From NCBI GenBank assembly GCA_016786495.1, contig JAEUUJ010000083.1, positions 62,001 through 126,000 of the forward strand: a DNA stretch of 64,000 nt, written 5' to 3'. This document shows, one piece after another, positions 29,003 through 37,660 of the stretch. The position numbers and the translations under genes are program-made. The notes under the pieces are model-generated. The model saw only the letters and a program-made list of their open reading frames with translations. It was not told the DNA's origin and made no database searches. This DNA comes from Cyclobacteriaceae bacterium (GTDB lineage: Bacteria; Bacteroidota; Bacteroidia; Cytophagales; Cyclobacteriaceae). The stretch's first letter is position 1, and every line of letters starts with the position of its first letter.

Positions 29003-29347
29003 TCATGTTGCCCTTTTTTTTACAGCTGCTGAAATCTCATGACACAGAATTGTAACAGTAAAAAAAGTTGTCACCATATAAACCTCCACAAATTGCTGAC
29101 TTTTATTGAGTCCGTAAAAAGAAAACACTGCAATGCTGGCTAGGAATGAAATTGCCCAAATTATAATCGTTCGAACTAAATTTTGTTTGCCATTCAATAA
29201 AAAAAGGGCCCATAGATAATGAGGGATAAAAGTGATGCAAACAATCACAATAAGATTTAACTTATCTCCATCGAAATATGTTACAAGAAACCCTAATAAA
29301 AGGACTTCTAAAATGTACATCATATAAAAATAAAGTCTCTTTTTCAT
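29003..29347 (-). CDS. Small integral membrane protein of unknown function
   Basis: 114 residues with four predicted membrane helices (about 8-25, 31-52, 62-80, 87-106) and a Lys/Arg-rich C-terminus (KKRAT) that would lie in the cytoplasm. No family recognised. The base composition is visibly AT-richer than the surrounding housekeeping genes. A 13-codon coding-like tail ending in TAG (29362-29403) precedes its ATG by 14 nt, another possible remnant. Confidence 0.5.
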   Translation of the reverse strand: MKKRLYFYMMYILEVLLLGFLVTYFDGDKLNLIVIVCITFIPHYLWALFLLNGKQNLVRTIIIWAISFLASIAVFSFYGLNKSQQFVEVYMVTTFFTVTILCHEISAAVKKRAT

Positions 29348-29494
29348 TTATGTTCCAATCACTATTCCAATTTATCGTTGATAAATTCAAGTTCCGTTTT
29401 TGATCAATCCGTGATCTTACTTCCAAGAATATCTATTAACAACTTACTATTATTCTTTATTTGGATATTTTAGTGATGGGGGCTTTAATGGCTT

Positions 29495-29675
29495 TTACTC
29501 ATTGCCTTTGTTTCCATCTTTATTATATCCCCGAGGATCATTATAGTCGCCTTCGTTGAAACATTAAGCGTGTACCAAATTTCAAAATGCCTGATGATAG
29601 CTATATGTTACATAGCCTTTATAGCCACTTGATTGTAACACGAATGATTCTAAAAAATAGCAAGCGCAAGCAGCA
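29495..29675 (-). pseudogene. Decayed gene remnant with two in-frame stops
   Basis: One minus-strand frame reads as protein through ACYFLESFVLQSSGYKGYV and TYSYHQAF, stops (TGA at 29582), reads five codons, stops again (TAA at 29564), then continues as CFNEGDYNDPRGYNKDGN to a TAA at 29495. All three pieces share the same frame, which suggests point-mutation decay rather than chance. The product is not recognised. The rest of 29348-29494 holds no gene that I can support. Confidence 0.4.
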
Positions 29676-30044
29676 TTACTGCCTAATGATATACTCTCTG
29701 ATCCAGTTCATGCCATGAGGTTTCGAACTCAATTCGGCTGGAGTGTGATTATCTAGCGCTGGTATTTTCGTTTTCAGCCAACAATTATAATTTTCAACTT
29801 CATTCTTAAACATCGACTTGGATAAAGCGGCTAATGCCTGATATATATCGTCTTCAAAAAGATGATCAGATTTTATCTGATTGTAAAAATCATAATGTTT
29901 CACAAGCTCGTCCTTTACAACTTTCTGTTGAAAATGATTCCAGTAATCCTGATTGAAGTATCTCCAAAGTTCGCCCATCAGTTGATAACTTTTCTTAGGT
30001 TTATTTTCGAACGTTGTACAAGCATTATGCTTTAACAATATCAT
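29676..30044 (-). CDS. Hypothetical protein with antitoxin-like (MbcA/ParS/Xre) C-terminal segment
   Basis: 122 residues from the ATG at 30044, 18 nt after the preceding stop. The final part (WLKTKIPALDNHTPAELSSK then PHGMNWIREYI) resembles the 'P..aLgg.TPaeLl.t..G...v' pattern of the toxin-binding domain of MbcA/ParS/Xre antitoxins (DUF2384). No RES-domain toxin lies beside it, and the N-terminal half lacks an obvious helix-turn-helix. The family call is tentative. It is part of an AT-rich minus-strand cluster of small genes. Confidence 0.4.
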   Translation of the reverse strand: MILLKHNACTTFENKPKKSYQLMGELWRYFNQDYWNHFQQKVVKDELVKHYDFYNQIKSDHLFEDDIYQALAALSKSMFKNEVENYNCWLKTKIPALDNHTPAELSSKPHGMNWIREYIIRQ

Positions 30045-30062
30045 ACTGATCTCAACTTTCAA

Positions 30063-30584
30063 CTACCGCCACTGTCGCTCAGGTTTGGAAAACAAACCAA
30101 CGCGTAGGTCAGCCGGCATCGAAATCTTCCAAATTCCGTGAACATAAAGTTGTGCATCAAACACTTTATCGGCCCTGCTTAAGTGGTAAATGGCAACATA
30201 TTGCAGATCGGGCTCCGATGCTTCAACTATAGACATCTCAGCAGAAAGTTGCTGGCCTTGATTGGGAATTTCAGCAATTAAATTGTTTATCGATTTACTA
30301 TTCAATGTGGATTTGATTTGCAAGTCAAATGAACTTGACATGTGAATAAGCTCTGCATTACTAAAATTTTTCCAGTAAAGACGAATCACCCGGCTGCCTT
30401 CCAACACACCCGCTAAATCCATCTTAACATAGGCGTTTCCTCTAGTTAAAAAGCCAATATGTTGTTTGCTCACCCATCCCATCGGTTCCGGGGCTTTCAC
30501 ATAAGTTTTAGTTTTAAAACAATCGACCCTACTAGCTTGATTGTACAGGTCAAATTCAAAAATTTCATACTTGATATCAATCAT
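30063..30584 (-). CDS. Hypothetical protein, accessory cluster
   Basis: 173 residues, cytoplasmic, no signal peptide or membrane helix, beta-rich with basic patches; it ends GLFSKPERQWR. ATG start at 30584. No family recognised. Its stop lies 18 nt before the next gene's ATG (or abuts a TTG at 30062), so the two are probably translated together. In position and size it could be an immunity-type protein, but no sequence motif shows this. Confidence 0.45.
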   Translation of the reverse strand: MIDIKYEIFEFDLYNQASRVDCFKTKTYVKAPEPMGWVSKQHIGFLTRGNAYVKMDLAGVLEGSRVIRLYWKNFSNAELIHMSSSFDLQIKSTLNSKSINNLIAEIPNQGQQLSAEMSIVEASEPDLQYVAIYHLSRADKVFDAQLYVHGIWKISMPADLRVGLFSKPERQWR

Positions 30585-30652
30585 ATCCTGCTGATTAAGC
30601 CTCGTCCGATTTCTATAAAAGATCTTTTCTTAATCACCAGATTTTTGGTGGG

Positions 30653-31042
30653 TTAATTTCTTTTTAAAAGCTCCTGAAGATCAATCAGTCCCACTTTCTT
30701 GATCCCAGCCATATCCAACTCCTGTGGCGTATGCTCATACAAGAATGCAAAATGTCTTGCATCAATTTGAACGATGTCAAAAACCTGCAGATGTTTTAAG
30801 TTAAAATCCAACACAACTTCTCTCTCACCATAACGTAGAGTCACGTAGCACTTAGGATATGCCAGTCTACTACTGATTCCTTCAATCCTCAAATACATGT
30901 CCTTAATCAGGGAACTGTCCTTGATTTCAACCCCGCACCGAAAGTTGGTGTTTGTGTCTACACATGATGCGTAGTGCTCCAGCATGCTGCCTGCGTGAGT
31001 TGGACGAGGTTGGTAATTCAAGTGAACAGTGTCTCCACTCAT
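30653..31042 (-). CDS. Hypothetical protein, possibly N-terminally truncated
   Basis: 129 residues from the ATG at 31042. The frame stays open and protein-like a further ten codons upstream (to 31072: DDEILVYVS precedes the ATG) without an ATG, which suggests a lost N-terminus or a TTG start at 31057. It is beta-rich, with two Cys near residues 30 and 39, and ends HTPQELDMAGIKKVGLIDLQ. No family recognised. It follows the 31092 gene by 49 nt on the same strand. Confidence 0.45.
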   Translation of the reverse strand: MSGDTVHLNYQPRPTHAGSMLEHYASCVDTNTNFRCGVEIKDSSLIKDMYLRIEGISSRLAYPKCYVTLRYGEREVVLDFNLKHLQVFDIVQIDARHFAFLYEHTPQELDMAGIKKVGLIDLQELLKRN

Positions 31043-31091
31043 TGAAACATAAACCAAAATTTCATCGTCTAATCATTACACTTGCTTATAG

Positions 31092-31475
31092 CTATTTATT
31101 GATTGTATTTCCCTTTTCATCATATCCAGCCGGATATCTGCCATATCGTAACTTATAGTCTTCTAATGTCATAGGCTCACCCATATTGCCATAAAAACTG
31201 TTGGGATTAGCTTTATCAAGAAATCTTTGCCAGTCTTCTTTTTCTTTCTGCTTCTGCTCTTCACTTTTAGCATTTTCCTTGATTTGTTCAGTTATTTTCT
31301 TTCTCTCTTCAACTTTATTCAGAATAAATGCTAATTGATTACGTTCTTCAAGTAAATCTGACACTTCGGACCAGTCAAAGGTTGCTTTAGGAGACTCCAA
31401 TGCCATTTTCACCAATATTTCTATTGTTTCAGCATTTAGCTCAAGAGGCAATTCATTCCTTTTTATTCGCTTCAT
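31092..31475 (-). CDS. Hypothetical acidic/helical protein, accessory cluster
   Basis: 127 residues, ATG start at 31475, one nucleotide after the stop of a short upstream coding remnant, so it was probably translationally coupled to it. It is mostly helical and highly charged: a leucine-rich N-terminus, then KVEERKKITEQIKENAKSEE, a likely coiled coil at about 54-85. The tail reads LEDYKLRYGRYPAGYDEKGN. No family recognised. Confidence 0.5.
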   Translation of the reverse strand: MKRIKRNELPLELNAETIEILVKMALESPKATFDWSEVSDLLEERNQLAFILNKVEERKKITEQIKENAKSEEQKQKEKEDWQRFLDKANPNSFYGNMGEPMTLEDYKLRYGRYPAGYDEKGNTINK

Positions 31476-31476
31476 A

Positions 31477-31617
31477 TTATAAAGTCTCTACAAAATCAAT
31501 GTAATAAACTTTCATTCCATCAATAGTCTTTTGCACGCCATTTTCGATTACAGGTATTGGCTCTGACACCTGCTCTAACTTCTGATAATTCAACAACACT
31601 TCTTCCTGAATTTGCAC
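31477..31617 (-). pseudogene. C-terminal coding remnant coupled to the next gene
   Basis: 46 codons from a GTG at 31617, directly after an in-frame TAA, to TAA at 31477. It contains IQEEVLLNYQKLEQVSEPIP and GMKVYYIDFVETL, which look like genuine protein, and it ends one nucleotide before the ATG of the 31475 gene. A short stretch just upstream reads well in another frame (YNGYMYLSANS), which fits a frameshifted or truncated larger gene. It could also be a genuine small protein. Confidence 0.4.
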
Positions 31618-31687
31618 TTAGGTACATGTAACCATTATAGGAGTGTTAATGAGCTACGTGCGTGCTACCACTAAAGCAGCTTAAGGC

Positions 31688-31721
31688 ACAAAAATAAAAG
31701 AGGCTCCCCTTGGAGCCTCTT
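31688..31721 (-). terminator. Terminator of the Oar-DUF4397-FAS1 operon
   Basis: Perfect 10-bp stem AAGAGGCTCC (31698-31707) / GGAGCCTCTT (31712-31721) with a 4-nt loop. On the minus strand it is followed by TTATTTTTG. It lies 14 nt past the FAS1 gene stop. Confidence 0.85.
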
Positions 31722-31734
31722 ACTTAATCTTGCC

Positions 31735-32886
31735 TTACTCAGGCCTCATTACTTTATTAATTTGATGCACAACCCCTGCGTTTGTCAGGACATTTGGTCC
31801 CGTTATCGTTGGATGTACAGTTTTGAAATCCTCAAGAGTAACTGTTCCCAGGGCCTTTACTTTGAAAGTCTTTCCAGACAACAATGTGTTGACATTTTGA
31901 TTGAGAGAAAGATCAGTCGTTAGCACCCTGCCTGCAGCTATGTGATATTTTACTACATTGGTAAGATAGATAAGTTTAGGGTCAGCATCTGCCAATCCGT
32001 TTATGTATGTAATGCCAGTTGCTTCGCTATTCACCACCGTTCCGCCACCGCCACTTAGGGAGTCCAAAAACTGTACAAATCCCGCATCAATTGGAGCAAA
32101 GAAAGTATAATCAGGCAGGTTTACAGCCGGAACATTAGGGCGAACCGTTAGCGCCAAACCTGTCTTCTTAATGGCATTTGCGAACAGGTCGTAATTGTTA
32201 CCAGAAGTCGCTCCTACTGTCACCGTAACAGGTGATACTGCATAATTTACAGTAATACCAAGCGTGTTACCAATGGCACTGCCTGTGCTGATTGCAGTAA
32301 GGAACTTGTTCACTTCGTGGATCACACCATTAGCTCCTTCTAAGTCAGCAACTCTGACTTTCGCACCATTTGCACCGGCATTAGCATTTACATAAACCGT
32401 GCCGCCTGATTTCGAAAGAGAAAGACGAGCCGAGTTGATGGTAGTGAACACTTGCGAGTTCATGATGTCAGCGGCAGGCTTAGCCGAGCTGATGATATGG
32501 TATTGTAAGCGGGCGGTAAACACAGCAAGTGTGGGGTTTGAAGACGATGACAGGTTGTTAACATAGTTTACAATAGCAACGTCTCCGGGGCCTCCACCGA
32601 TAATTGGCTGGAAGTACGCACGGAATGCACTATCCGTCGGTGCAAACACAGTGTGTTGGCCCGAATTGATGTTTGCGAGGGATATTCCAATACCTGTTTT
32701 AGCAATCGCTGCAGAAAAAATCTGCAATGTTGTGTCCGCCGCAGCGATTTCTGAGAGCGTTGTACCTGCCGCAGGTTCTGGCGATTCAAATTCTTCAGCA
32801 CAGCGCGTGAGCAGGCCGAATGATACGGCCGCCAGGCACCATACCATGACTTTTCTTATATAGGTTGATTTGTTCATAGACTTCAT
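31735..32886 (-). CDS. Fasciclin (FAS1) domain lipoprotein, two domains
   Basis: 383 residues. SPII signal with lipobox GLLTRC (Cys about 29). Two FAS1 domains follow. The first starts near LQIFSAAIAKTGIGISLANI with TVFAPTDSAFRAYF and ends GVIHEVNKFL. The second has LTVRPNVPAVNLPDYTFFAP and ends GVVHQINKVM. FAS1 domains mediate protein-protein or protein-glycan adhesion at cell surfaces. It is the third gene of an operon with an Oar-like receptor and a DUF4397 lipoprotein, starting 4 nt after the latter. Confidence 0.92.
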   Translation of the reverse strand: MKSMNKSTYIRKVMVWCLAAVSFGLLTRCAEEFESPEPAAGTTLSEIAAADTTLQIFSAAIAKTGIGISLANINSGQHTVFAPTDSAFRAYFQPIIGGGPGDVAIVNYVNNLSSSSNPTLAVFTARLQYHIISSAKPAADIMNSQVFTTINSARLSLSKSGGTVYVNANAGANGAKVRVADLEGANGVIHEVNKFLTAISTGSAIGNTLGITVNYAVSPVTVTVGATSGNNYDLFANAIKKTGLALTVRPNVPAVNLPDYTFFAPIDAGFVQFLDSLSGGGGTVVNSEATGITYINGLADADPKLIYLTNVVKYHIAAGRVLTTDLSLNQNVNTLLSGKTFKVKALGTVTLEDFKTVHPTITGPNVLTNAGVVHQINKVMRPE

Positions 32887-32890
32887 CGGT

Positions 32891-34039
32891 TTAGTTGTGC
32901 TTAACTTCAGTGATCTTCAGAGCTTCTGAACCAGTTCCACCTACAAATCCGGAAGCAACAATCGTATAGCTGCTGCCAGCGGTAAAGGTAACGTTCGGTA
33001 TGCTCGCTAATACAGTGCCGCCTGAGTCTCGCACTTCAATTGTATACGTATTCGGAGTACCTCCCGGGGCAATGGTCTGCAGGGTGAAATTTGCAGCCGT
33101 CACGTTTGGGGTATTTGAACCCACAGAAGGGGTTTGTCCGCCTGCGTTGCTCATGATGTACGAGCTACCAGACCCGTTTAAAGGAATATCTGCCCCGGTA
33201 CCGCTCACGAACTTCAGCACGATACGAAGTGTTCCCAGGCTTGGCGAAGCATTTAGCACACGGAAACCTGCCTTCGTGGTTTCTTCGCCTGCAGCAAAGG
33301 TCGGGAAGAAATCACGCCATAAATAAAACCGAGGTCCTCCCACATCGCTGCTACCCAGCGGCACAACGCCTATCGGGGTCATGAACGAAGGATTGGTATT
33401 CGCATTGTACTTCTTCACCAGATTAAATGCCGTTACTGGATTTGCGCTGGCATATGCCGTGGAAGCTTCGGTATCGACTCCAAAGTTCTTAACATTCAAA
33501 TAAATGGTTGTGTCTCCCCCGCCGGTAATCTTCGGTGCAGTAAACGAATTCTTGTACGAGTAATACGTAACATCACCCACATTTTTTGAATTAAGTGTAC
33601 GCAGCGGTTGTGGTCTGTTGATGGAGTCAACCGCGATTACCGTGTACGAAAATCCACTCGTTGCTGTGAAGTTGTTAGCATTAGCGTTACCCGCACGATA
33701 AATTAGATCACTGCTTCCTAACGTTCCGCCAATTGTACCACCTGCGGCCTTTGAACGGATGTTAGTATTGGCAATCACTGCGTTTGAGGTGAGGGGCACA
33801 GCCGTGTAAGCCGTCTGGCCTTCTCCCACTTCGAGCGTTGCGCCTGCCTTTACGTTGTTAACATACAAATCAAGCGCGGGCGCATCCGGTGTTGCGTTGA
33901 TGAACAAAAAATTGGCGCTGAAATTTGACACTTCAGTAGCCGGAACAGGTTTGGGCATTTCCGGGTCTTCACAGGCAGCAAAACCTGTCAACGCGGTAAT
34001 GGCGAATATTTTTATATAATTTCTCATAGTGTATCTCAT
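32891..34039 (-). CDS. DUF4397 domain lipoprotein
   Basis: 382 residues from the ATG at 34039 (a second ATG at 34027 is equally possible). Signal ending LTGFAAC, Cys about 22-25. The segment NATPDAPALDLYVNNVKAG with LEVGEGQTAYTAVPL is the DUF4397 signature, and a second immunoglobulin-like half ends GSSYTIVASGFVGGTGSEAL. DUF4397 proteins are surface-exposed beta-sandwich lipoproteins of unknown function. It lies 5 nt after the receptor gene stop and 4 nt before the FAS1 gene. Confidence 0.88.
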   Translation of the reverse strand: MRYTMRNYIKIFAITALTGFAACEDPEMPKPVPATEVSNFSANFLFINATPDAPALDLYVNNVKAGATLEVGEGQTAYTAVPLTSNAVIANTNIRSKAAGGTIGGTLGSSDLIYRAGNANANNFTATSGFSYTVIAVDSINRPQPLRTLNSKNVGDVTYYSYKNSFTAPKITGGGDTTIYLNVKNFGVDTEASTAYASANPVTAFNLVKKYNANTNPSFMTPIGVVPLGSSDVGGPRFYLWRDFFPTFAAGEETTKAGFRVLNASPSLGTLRIVLKFVSGTGADIPLNGSGSSYIMSNAGGQTPSVGSNTPNVTAANFTLQTIAPGGTPNTYTIEVRDSGGTVLASIPNVTFTAGSSYTIVASGFVGGTGSEALKITEVKHN

Positions 34040-34044
34040 TAATC

Positions 34045-37000
34045 TTAGTTAAAGATGTAACGTAAGCCAATCTGCATCTGCCAGCGTCCGCTTACGGTTT
34101 GATCCGGAATGAACGACTCACGTAACGGAGTTCCGTCAGCATTTACATCAAACGCATACACTGGCTTTCCGGTGGTAACAGAACCCGTTGGTGCTGTTGC
34201 CAAACCTGCAGTGTGTGGCTGCTCATAGCCTACAAAACGCAACAGGTTTGAACGTGACGCAAACTTCACAAGGCCCCACTTCGAGTTCAGCATGTTCAGC
34301 GCATTCTCAACATTCACCGACAGTTGGAAGGTTTGACGCTTACCCTTCACGTTCACATAGAAATCCTGGAGTACGCTCAGGTTGAGGCGATTTACCCAAG
34401 GAGCAAAAGCAGCGTTGCGGGAAGCATACTCTCCACGGTGATCCGACAGGTATTTGTCTTGTTTAATATAGTTGTCCAACTGAGTCCATATCTGATCAAC
34501 GGTACGTGTATCGGTTGCACCGGAAGTTGTTAACGCGATCTCCTCCTGGCTCTTAGGAACATACATCAAATCGCCATTCACGCCATCACTGTTGATATCT
34601 CCGTTATAAACATATGAGAAAGGATTGCCTACGCGTCCTTCATACGTAACGCCAAACGTAGTAGCAAAATGTTCGAGGTATTCAATCTTATACGATGCGT
34701 ACGCGATTACACGGTGCGGTGTAAGTGTGTTTGCATACGATAAACCTGGATTGTTAGCGCCCATAACACTCACCTGGGAGTTATAGATACTTCCCGCGGT
34801 TGTGCCGGTAGCAGGGTTGATTTCACGTGCGTCAGTATACGTGTAGGCACCCGACACCATGAAGTTACGGCTGAAGGTTTTCTGTAACTGAGCAGTAATG
34901 CTCCATTGGTATCCCTTCTTCGTATTATCAAGCACAAGTGCCTGACCTACGTCACCACTAATTCTTCTGTCGTTACCATAGATCTGACGAGCTGACCCAG
35001 CAGGGCTCCACAATGGACGGCCGTCACCTGCAAGCGTTCCCACAGGATCTTTCAGGTTGGCATTCCGGATAAAGATTGCGTTCAGATCTTTTGTGTAGAT
35101 CATCTCCAACGTACCCACGATGCCAAACGGCAACTGCTTGTCAACGGCAAGGTTTGTACGCCACACCTGCGGGAACTTGAAGTTCTTCGAAAGTGTATTA
35201 GTTGTTGTTACGTTAGCCGGGCGACCAAAGTTAACGTTGTTCGGATCGCTAATGATCACCGGGTTACCAGTGCTTGGATTAGTGAGGGTTTCTGAATTCG
35301 GACGAAACGGTGACGTGCTAAAATTGTACGGGAAGCCATCGCCTGTGTTATCCAACGGTACAGTAGTCGAGTTAAACTCGCCAAAGTACAAACCGTTGGC
35401 GTTAACGGTGTTAGACAACCAAACGAATGGAACGCGGCCCGTGAGTACGCCCGTACCACCACGTACCTGCGTTGCGCGGTCTCCGGTAACATCCCAGTTA
35501 AACCCAACGCGTGGCGACCAAAGCGGCTTCACCTCCGGCCAGCCACCTACTCGAAGTTGCTCACCATTGAAGTCGATCTGGTTGATGTAGTTATTTCGGT
35601 CGAGGTCGGTCAGGTATAACGGAACATCAACACGCAAACCTCCGATGATTTTCAGATTCGGGATTCCGGTATATTCATCCTGAACATAAAAGCCCATCTG
35701 AAGCGCAGACCACTTGGCTGCAGTTCCAGAAGGTCCGCCTTGCGAAGCAACGTATTGAATCGTATACGCAGAAGGTCCGGCTGTAGCCGTGGTAGCAGGG
35801 TTCGCATCAGCATAAAAATCGGCCAAACTGTTGTAGCGGTACACACCATTAAATAACTGTGTGAAGACGTTATTAAAGCTATACAGCTCGTTGTTCGTAC
35901 CTACCGTCACGGTATGATTCTTCAGATAGATTGAGAAGTTATCATTGATTTGCAACACATCCTGGTCAAGCTTGTTGTTCGGGGTAAACGGATCGGGGCC
36001 GAAAGAAGTCATTGCTTGTCCGTTCGGTCCAAGAATGTCAACCAACGGGAAATTAGGTACCGCAAGGCCACCCGCATTTTCGCGGAAGTCGCGGAATGCA
36101 GTGTATCCTGCTACCAACGTGTTTGTAAACTTACCTCCACCCAGAGTTGAGTTAAGTTCGGCCGTTACCGAATAGTTATTGTTGTTGATTCTGTAGTAAG
36201 AAGACGAGAAAGAAAGAACGTTGTTCGAGTTACCACGACCTCCGGGCAGGTTAGGTCCAAAACCGGTTGATCCGCTGGGTGGCTGATCCTGATATGCATT
36301 GGTCACATTACCACGGAGCGTAAGCTTGTGGTTCTGATTGATGTTGTAGTCGAGACGCATTACGTAGCGAATGCTGTTTGTCTCACGATCAAAGTTCTTG
36401 TACGAACCGGGATTGTAACCCACCGTATTAATCAGGAAGTCGCGCAAGCCCGCAAGACCTGTTTCCGGATCATTATCGTCTGTGCCTTGTGTAGCACCTA
36501 CAATAGATTGATCCTTGCTTTTACGAACCGGGTTTGTGTAAAACGGATCAGTACGTTTTTCAAACTCCAGGTTAGCAAAGAAGAAAAGCTTGTTCTTGAT
36601 GATCGGTCCACCCAAACGAACGCCATAGTTTTGGAACTTAAAGCTCGGCACTGGCAATTCAACACCATCAACTTTCTTTCCGGCAAGACTTTCGTTACGG
36701 AAGAAATAATACGCTGAACCGCTGAATTCATTAGTACCGCTTCGCGTAATCGCACTGATACCCGCACCGGTGAAGTTACCCTGGCGAACATCGTACGGTG
36801 AAAGCGATACCGTGATCTCCTGGATCGCATCCATGCTGAACGGAGTTGTTGCTGACTGACCGGCAGGCAGCGGGCTCAAACCGAATACGTTGTTGGCCGT
36901 TGCACCGTCAATAGACAAGTTGTTGTAGATCGCAGCCCGCCCGCCAAACGAAAACTGGCTACCGCCCGCCTGTGGTGTGAGACGCGAAATGTCGCGGAAG

Positions 37001-37458
37001 TCGCGACCAATAGAAGGCAACGTCTGGATTTGTGTTACACTGAAGTTCGATGATGTTCCCATCTTGTCGGAGTTCAGCGTAGGGTCTACCTTGCTGGAAA
37101 TCACTACCTCGGTAAGTTCGGCAGCATCCTCGAGCAGATTAAAATTCTGAACAAAAGATTGACCCAACTGCAGGTAGATGTTTTCGGTCACTTGTTCTTT
37201 GTAACCAATGATGGTTACTTTAACGGTGTAGGGACCGCCTACACGCATACCGAGCAGATTATAGTAGCCGTCCTCGCGTGACGCTACTCCATATGTCGTT
37301 CCGGAAGGGGTATGCGTTGCGATAATTGTCGCACCCGGCACTACCGCTCCCTTTGAATCCTTCACCACTCCCGTCATAGAAGCAGTTGTAACCCCTTGCG
37401 CCATAGCCGCACCAACGGCTAACAGCACAATGGCTGATAGAAGTAAAATTCTCCTCAT
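34045..37458 (-). CDS. Oar-like TonB-dependent outer-membrane receptor
   Basis: 1137 residues. Signal peptide about 1-20 (ending AAMAQ). A carboxypeptidase-regulatory-like domain follows (about 25-110: SMTGVVKDSKGAVVPGATII, GYYNLLGMRVGGPYTVKVTI). The plug domain begins near LTEVVISS and contains LPSIGRDFRDISRLTPQAGG, FGGRAAIYNNLSIDGATANN and GAGISAITRSGTNEFSGSAY, typical of the Oar branch. A large beta-barrel ends in LRYIFN with the aromatic C-terminus needed for BAM insertion. It probably imports or exports a large substrate with TonB energy. A -7-like TAGTTTTG (complement of 37495-37502) lies upstream without a clear -33 box. Confidence 0.93.
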   Translation of the reverse strand: MRRILLLSAIVLLAVGAAMAQGVTTASMTGVVKDSKGAVVPGATIIATHTPSGTTYGVASREDGYYNLLGMRVGGPYTVKVTIIGYKEQVTENIYLQLGQSFVQNFNLLEDAAELTEVVISSKVDPTLNSDKMGTSSNFSVTQIQTLPSIGRDFRDISRLTPQAGGSQFSFGGRAAIYNNLSIDGATANNVFGLSPLPAGQSATTPFSMDAIQEITVSLSPYDVRQGNFTGAGISAITRSGTNEFSGSAYYFFRNESLAGKKVDGVELPVPSFKFQNYGVRLGGPIIKNKLFFFANLEFEKRTDPFYTNPVRKSKDQSIVGATQGTDDNDPETGLAGLRDFLINTVGYNPGSYKNFDRETNSIRYVMRLDYNINQNHKLTLRGNVTNAYQDQPPSGSTGFGPNLPGGRGNSNNVLSFSSSYYRINNNNYSVTAELNSTLGGGKFTNTLVAGYTAFRDFRENAGGLAVPNFPLVDILGPNGQAMTSFGPDPFTPNNKLDQDVLQINDNFSIYLKNHTVTVGTNNELYSFNNVFTQLFNGVYRYNSLADFYADANPATTATAGPSAYTIQYVASQGGPSGTAAKWSALQMGFYVQDEYTGIPNLKIIGGLRVDVPLYLTDLDRNNYINQIDFNGEQLRVGGWPEVKPLWSPRVGFNWDVTGDRATQVRGGTGVLTGRVPFVWLSNTVNANGLYFGEFNSTTVPLDNTGDGFPYNFSTSPFRPNSETLTNPSTGNPVIISDPNNVNFGRPANVTTTNTLSKNFKFPQVWRTNLAVDKQLPFGIVGTLEMIYTKDLNAIFIRNANLKDPVGTLAGDGRPLWSPAGSARQIYGNDRRISGDVGQALVLDNTKKGYQWSITAQLQKTFSRNFMVSGAYTYTDAREINPATGTTAGSIYNSQVSVMGANNPGLSYANTLTPHRVIAYASYKIEYLEHFATTFGVTYEGRVGNPFSYVYNGDINSDGVNGDLMYVPKSQEEIALTTSGATDTRTVDQIWTQLDNYIKQDKYLSDHRGEYASRNAAFAPWVNRLNLSVLQDFYVNVKGKRQTFQLSVNVENALNMLNSKWGLVKFASRSNLLRFVGYEQPHTAGLATAPTGSVTTGKPVYAFDVNADGTPLRESFIPDQTVSGRWQMQIGLRYIFN

Positions 37459-37660
37459 AGATGATTAAGGTTTTTAGGTGGTTGTTGTGTAATACAAAAC
37501 TAAGGCTTTGCCGGGTATTAAAGTTTACAGCATGTTTAAATCTGCCCACAAATTGTTTACATGGATTTAACACACTTCATATGCCACTTATGGAAAAGGT
37601 TGTAATTCCCTGATTTATACTGTCTTATTTTATCGCTATTCTTACAAAAAATATTTTTCC

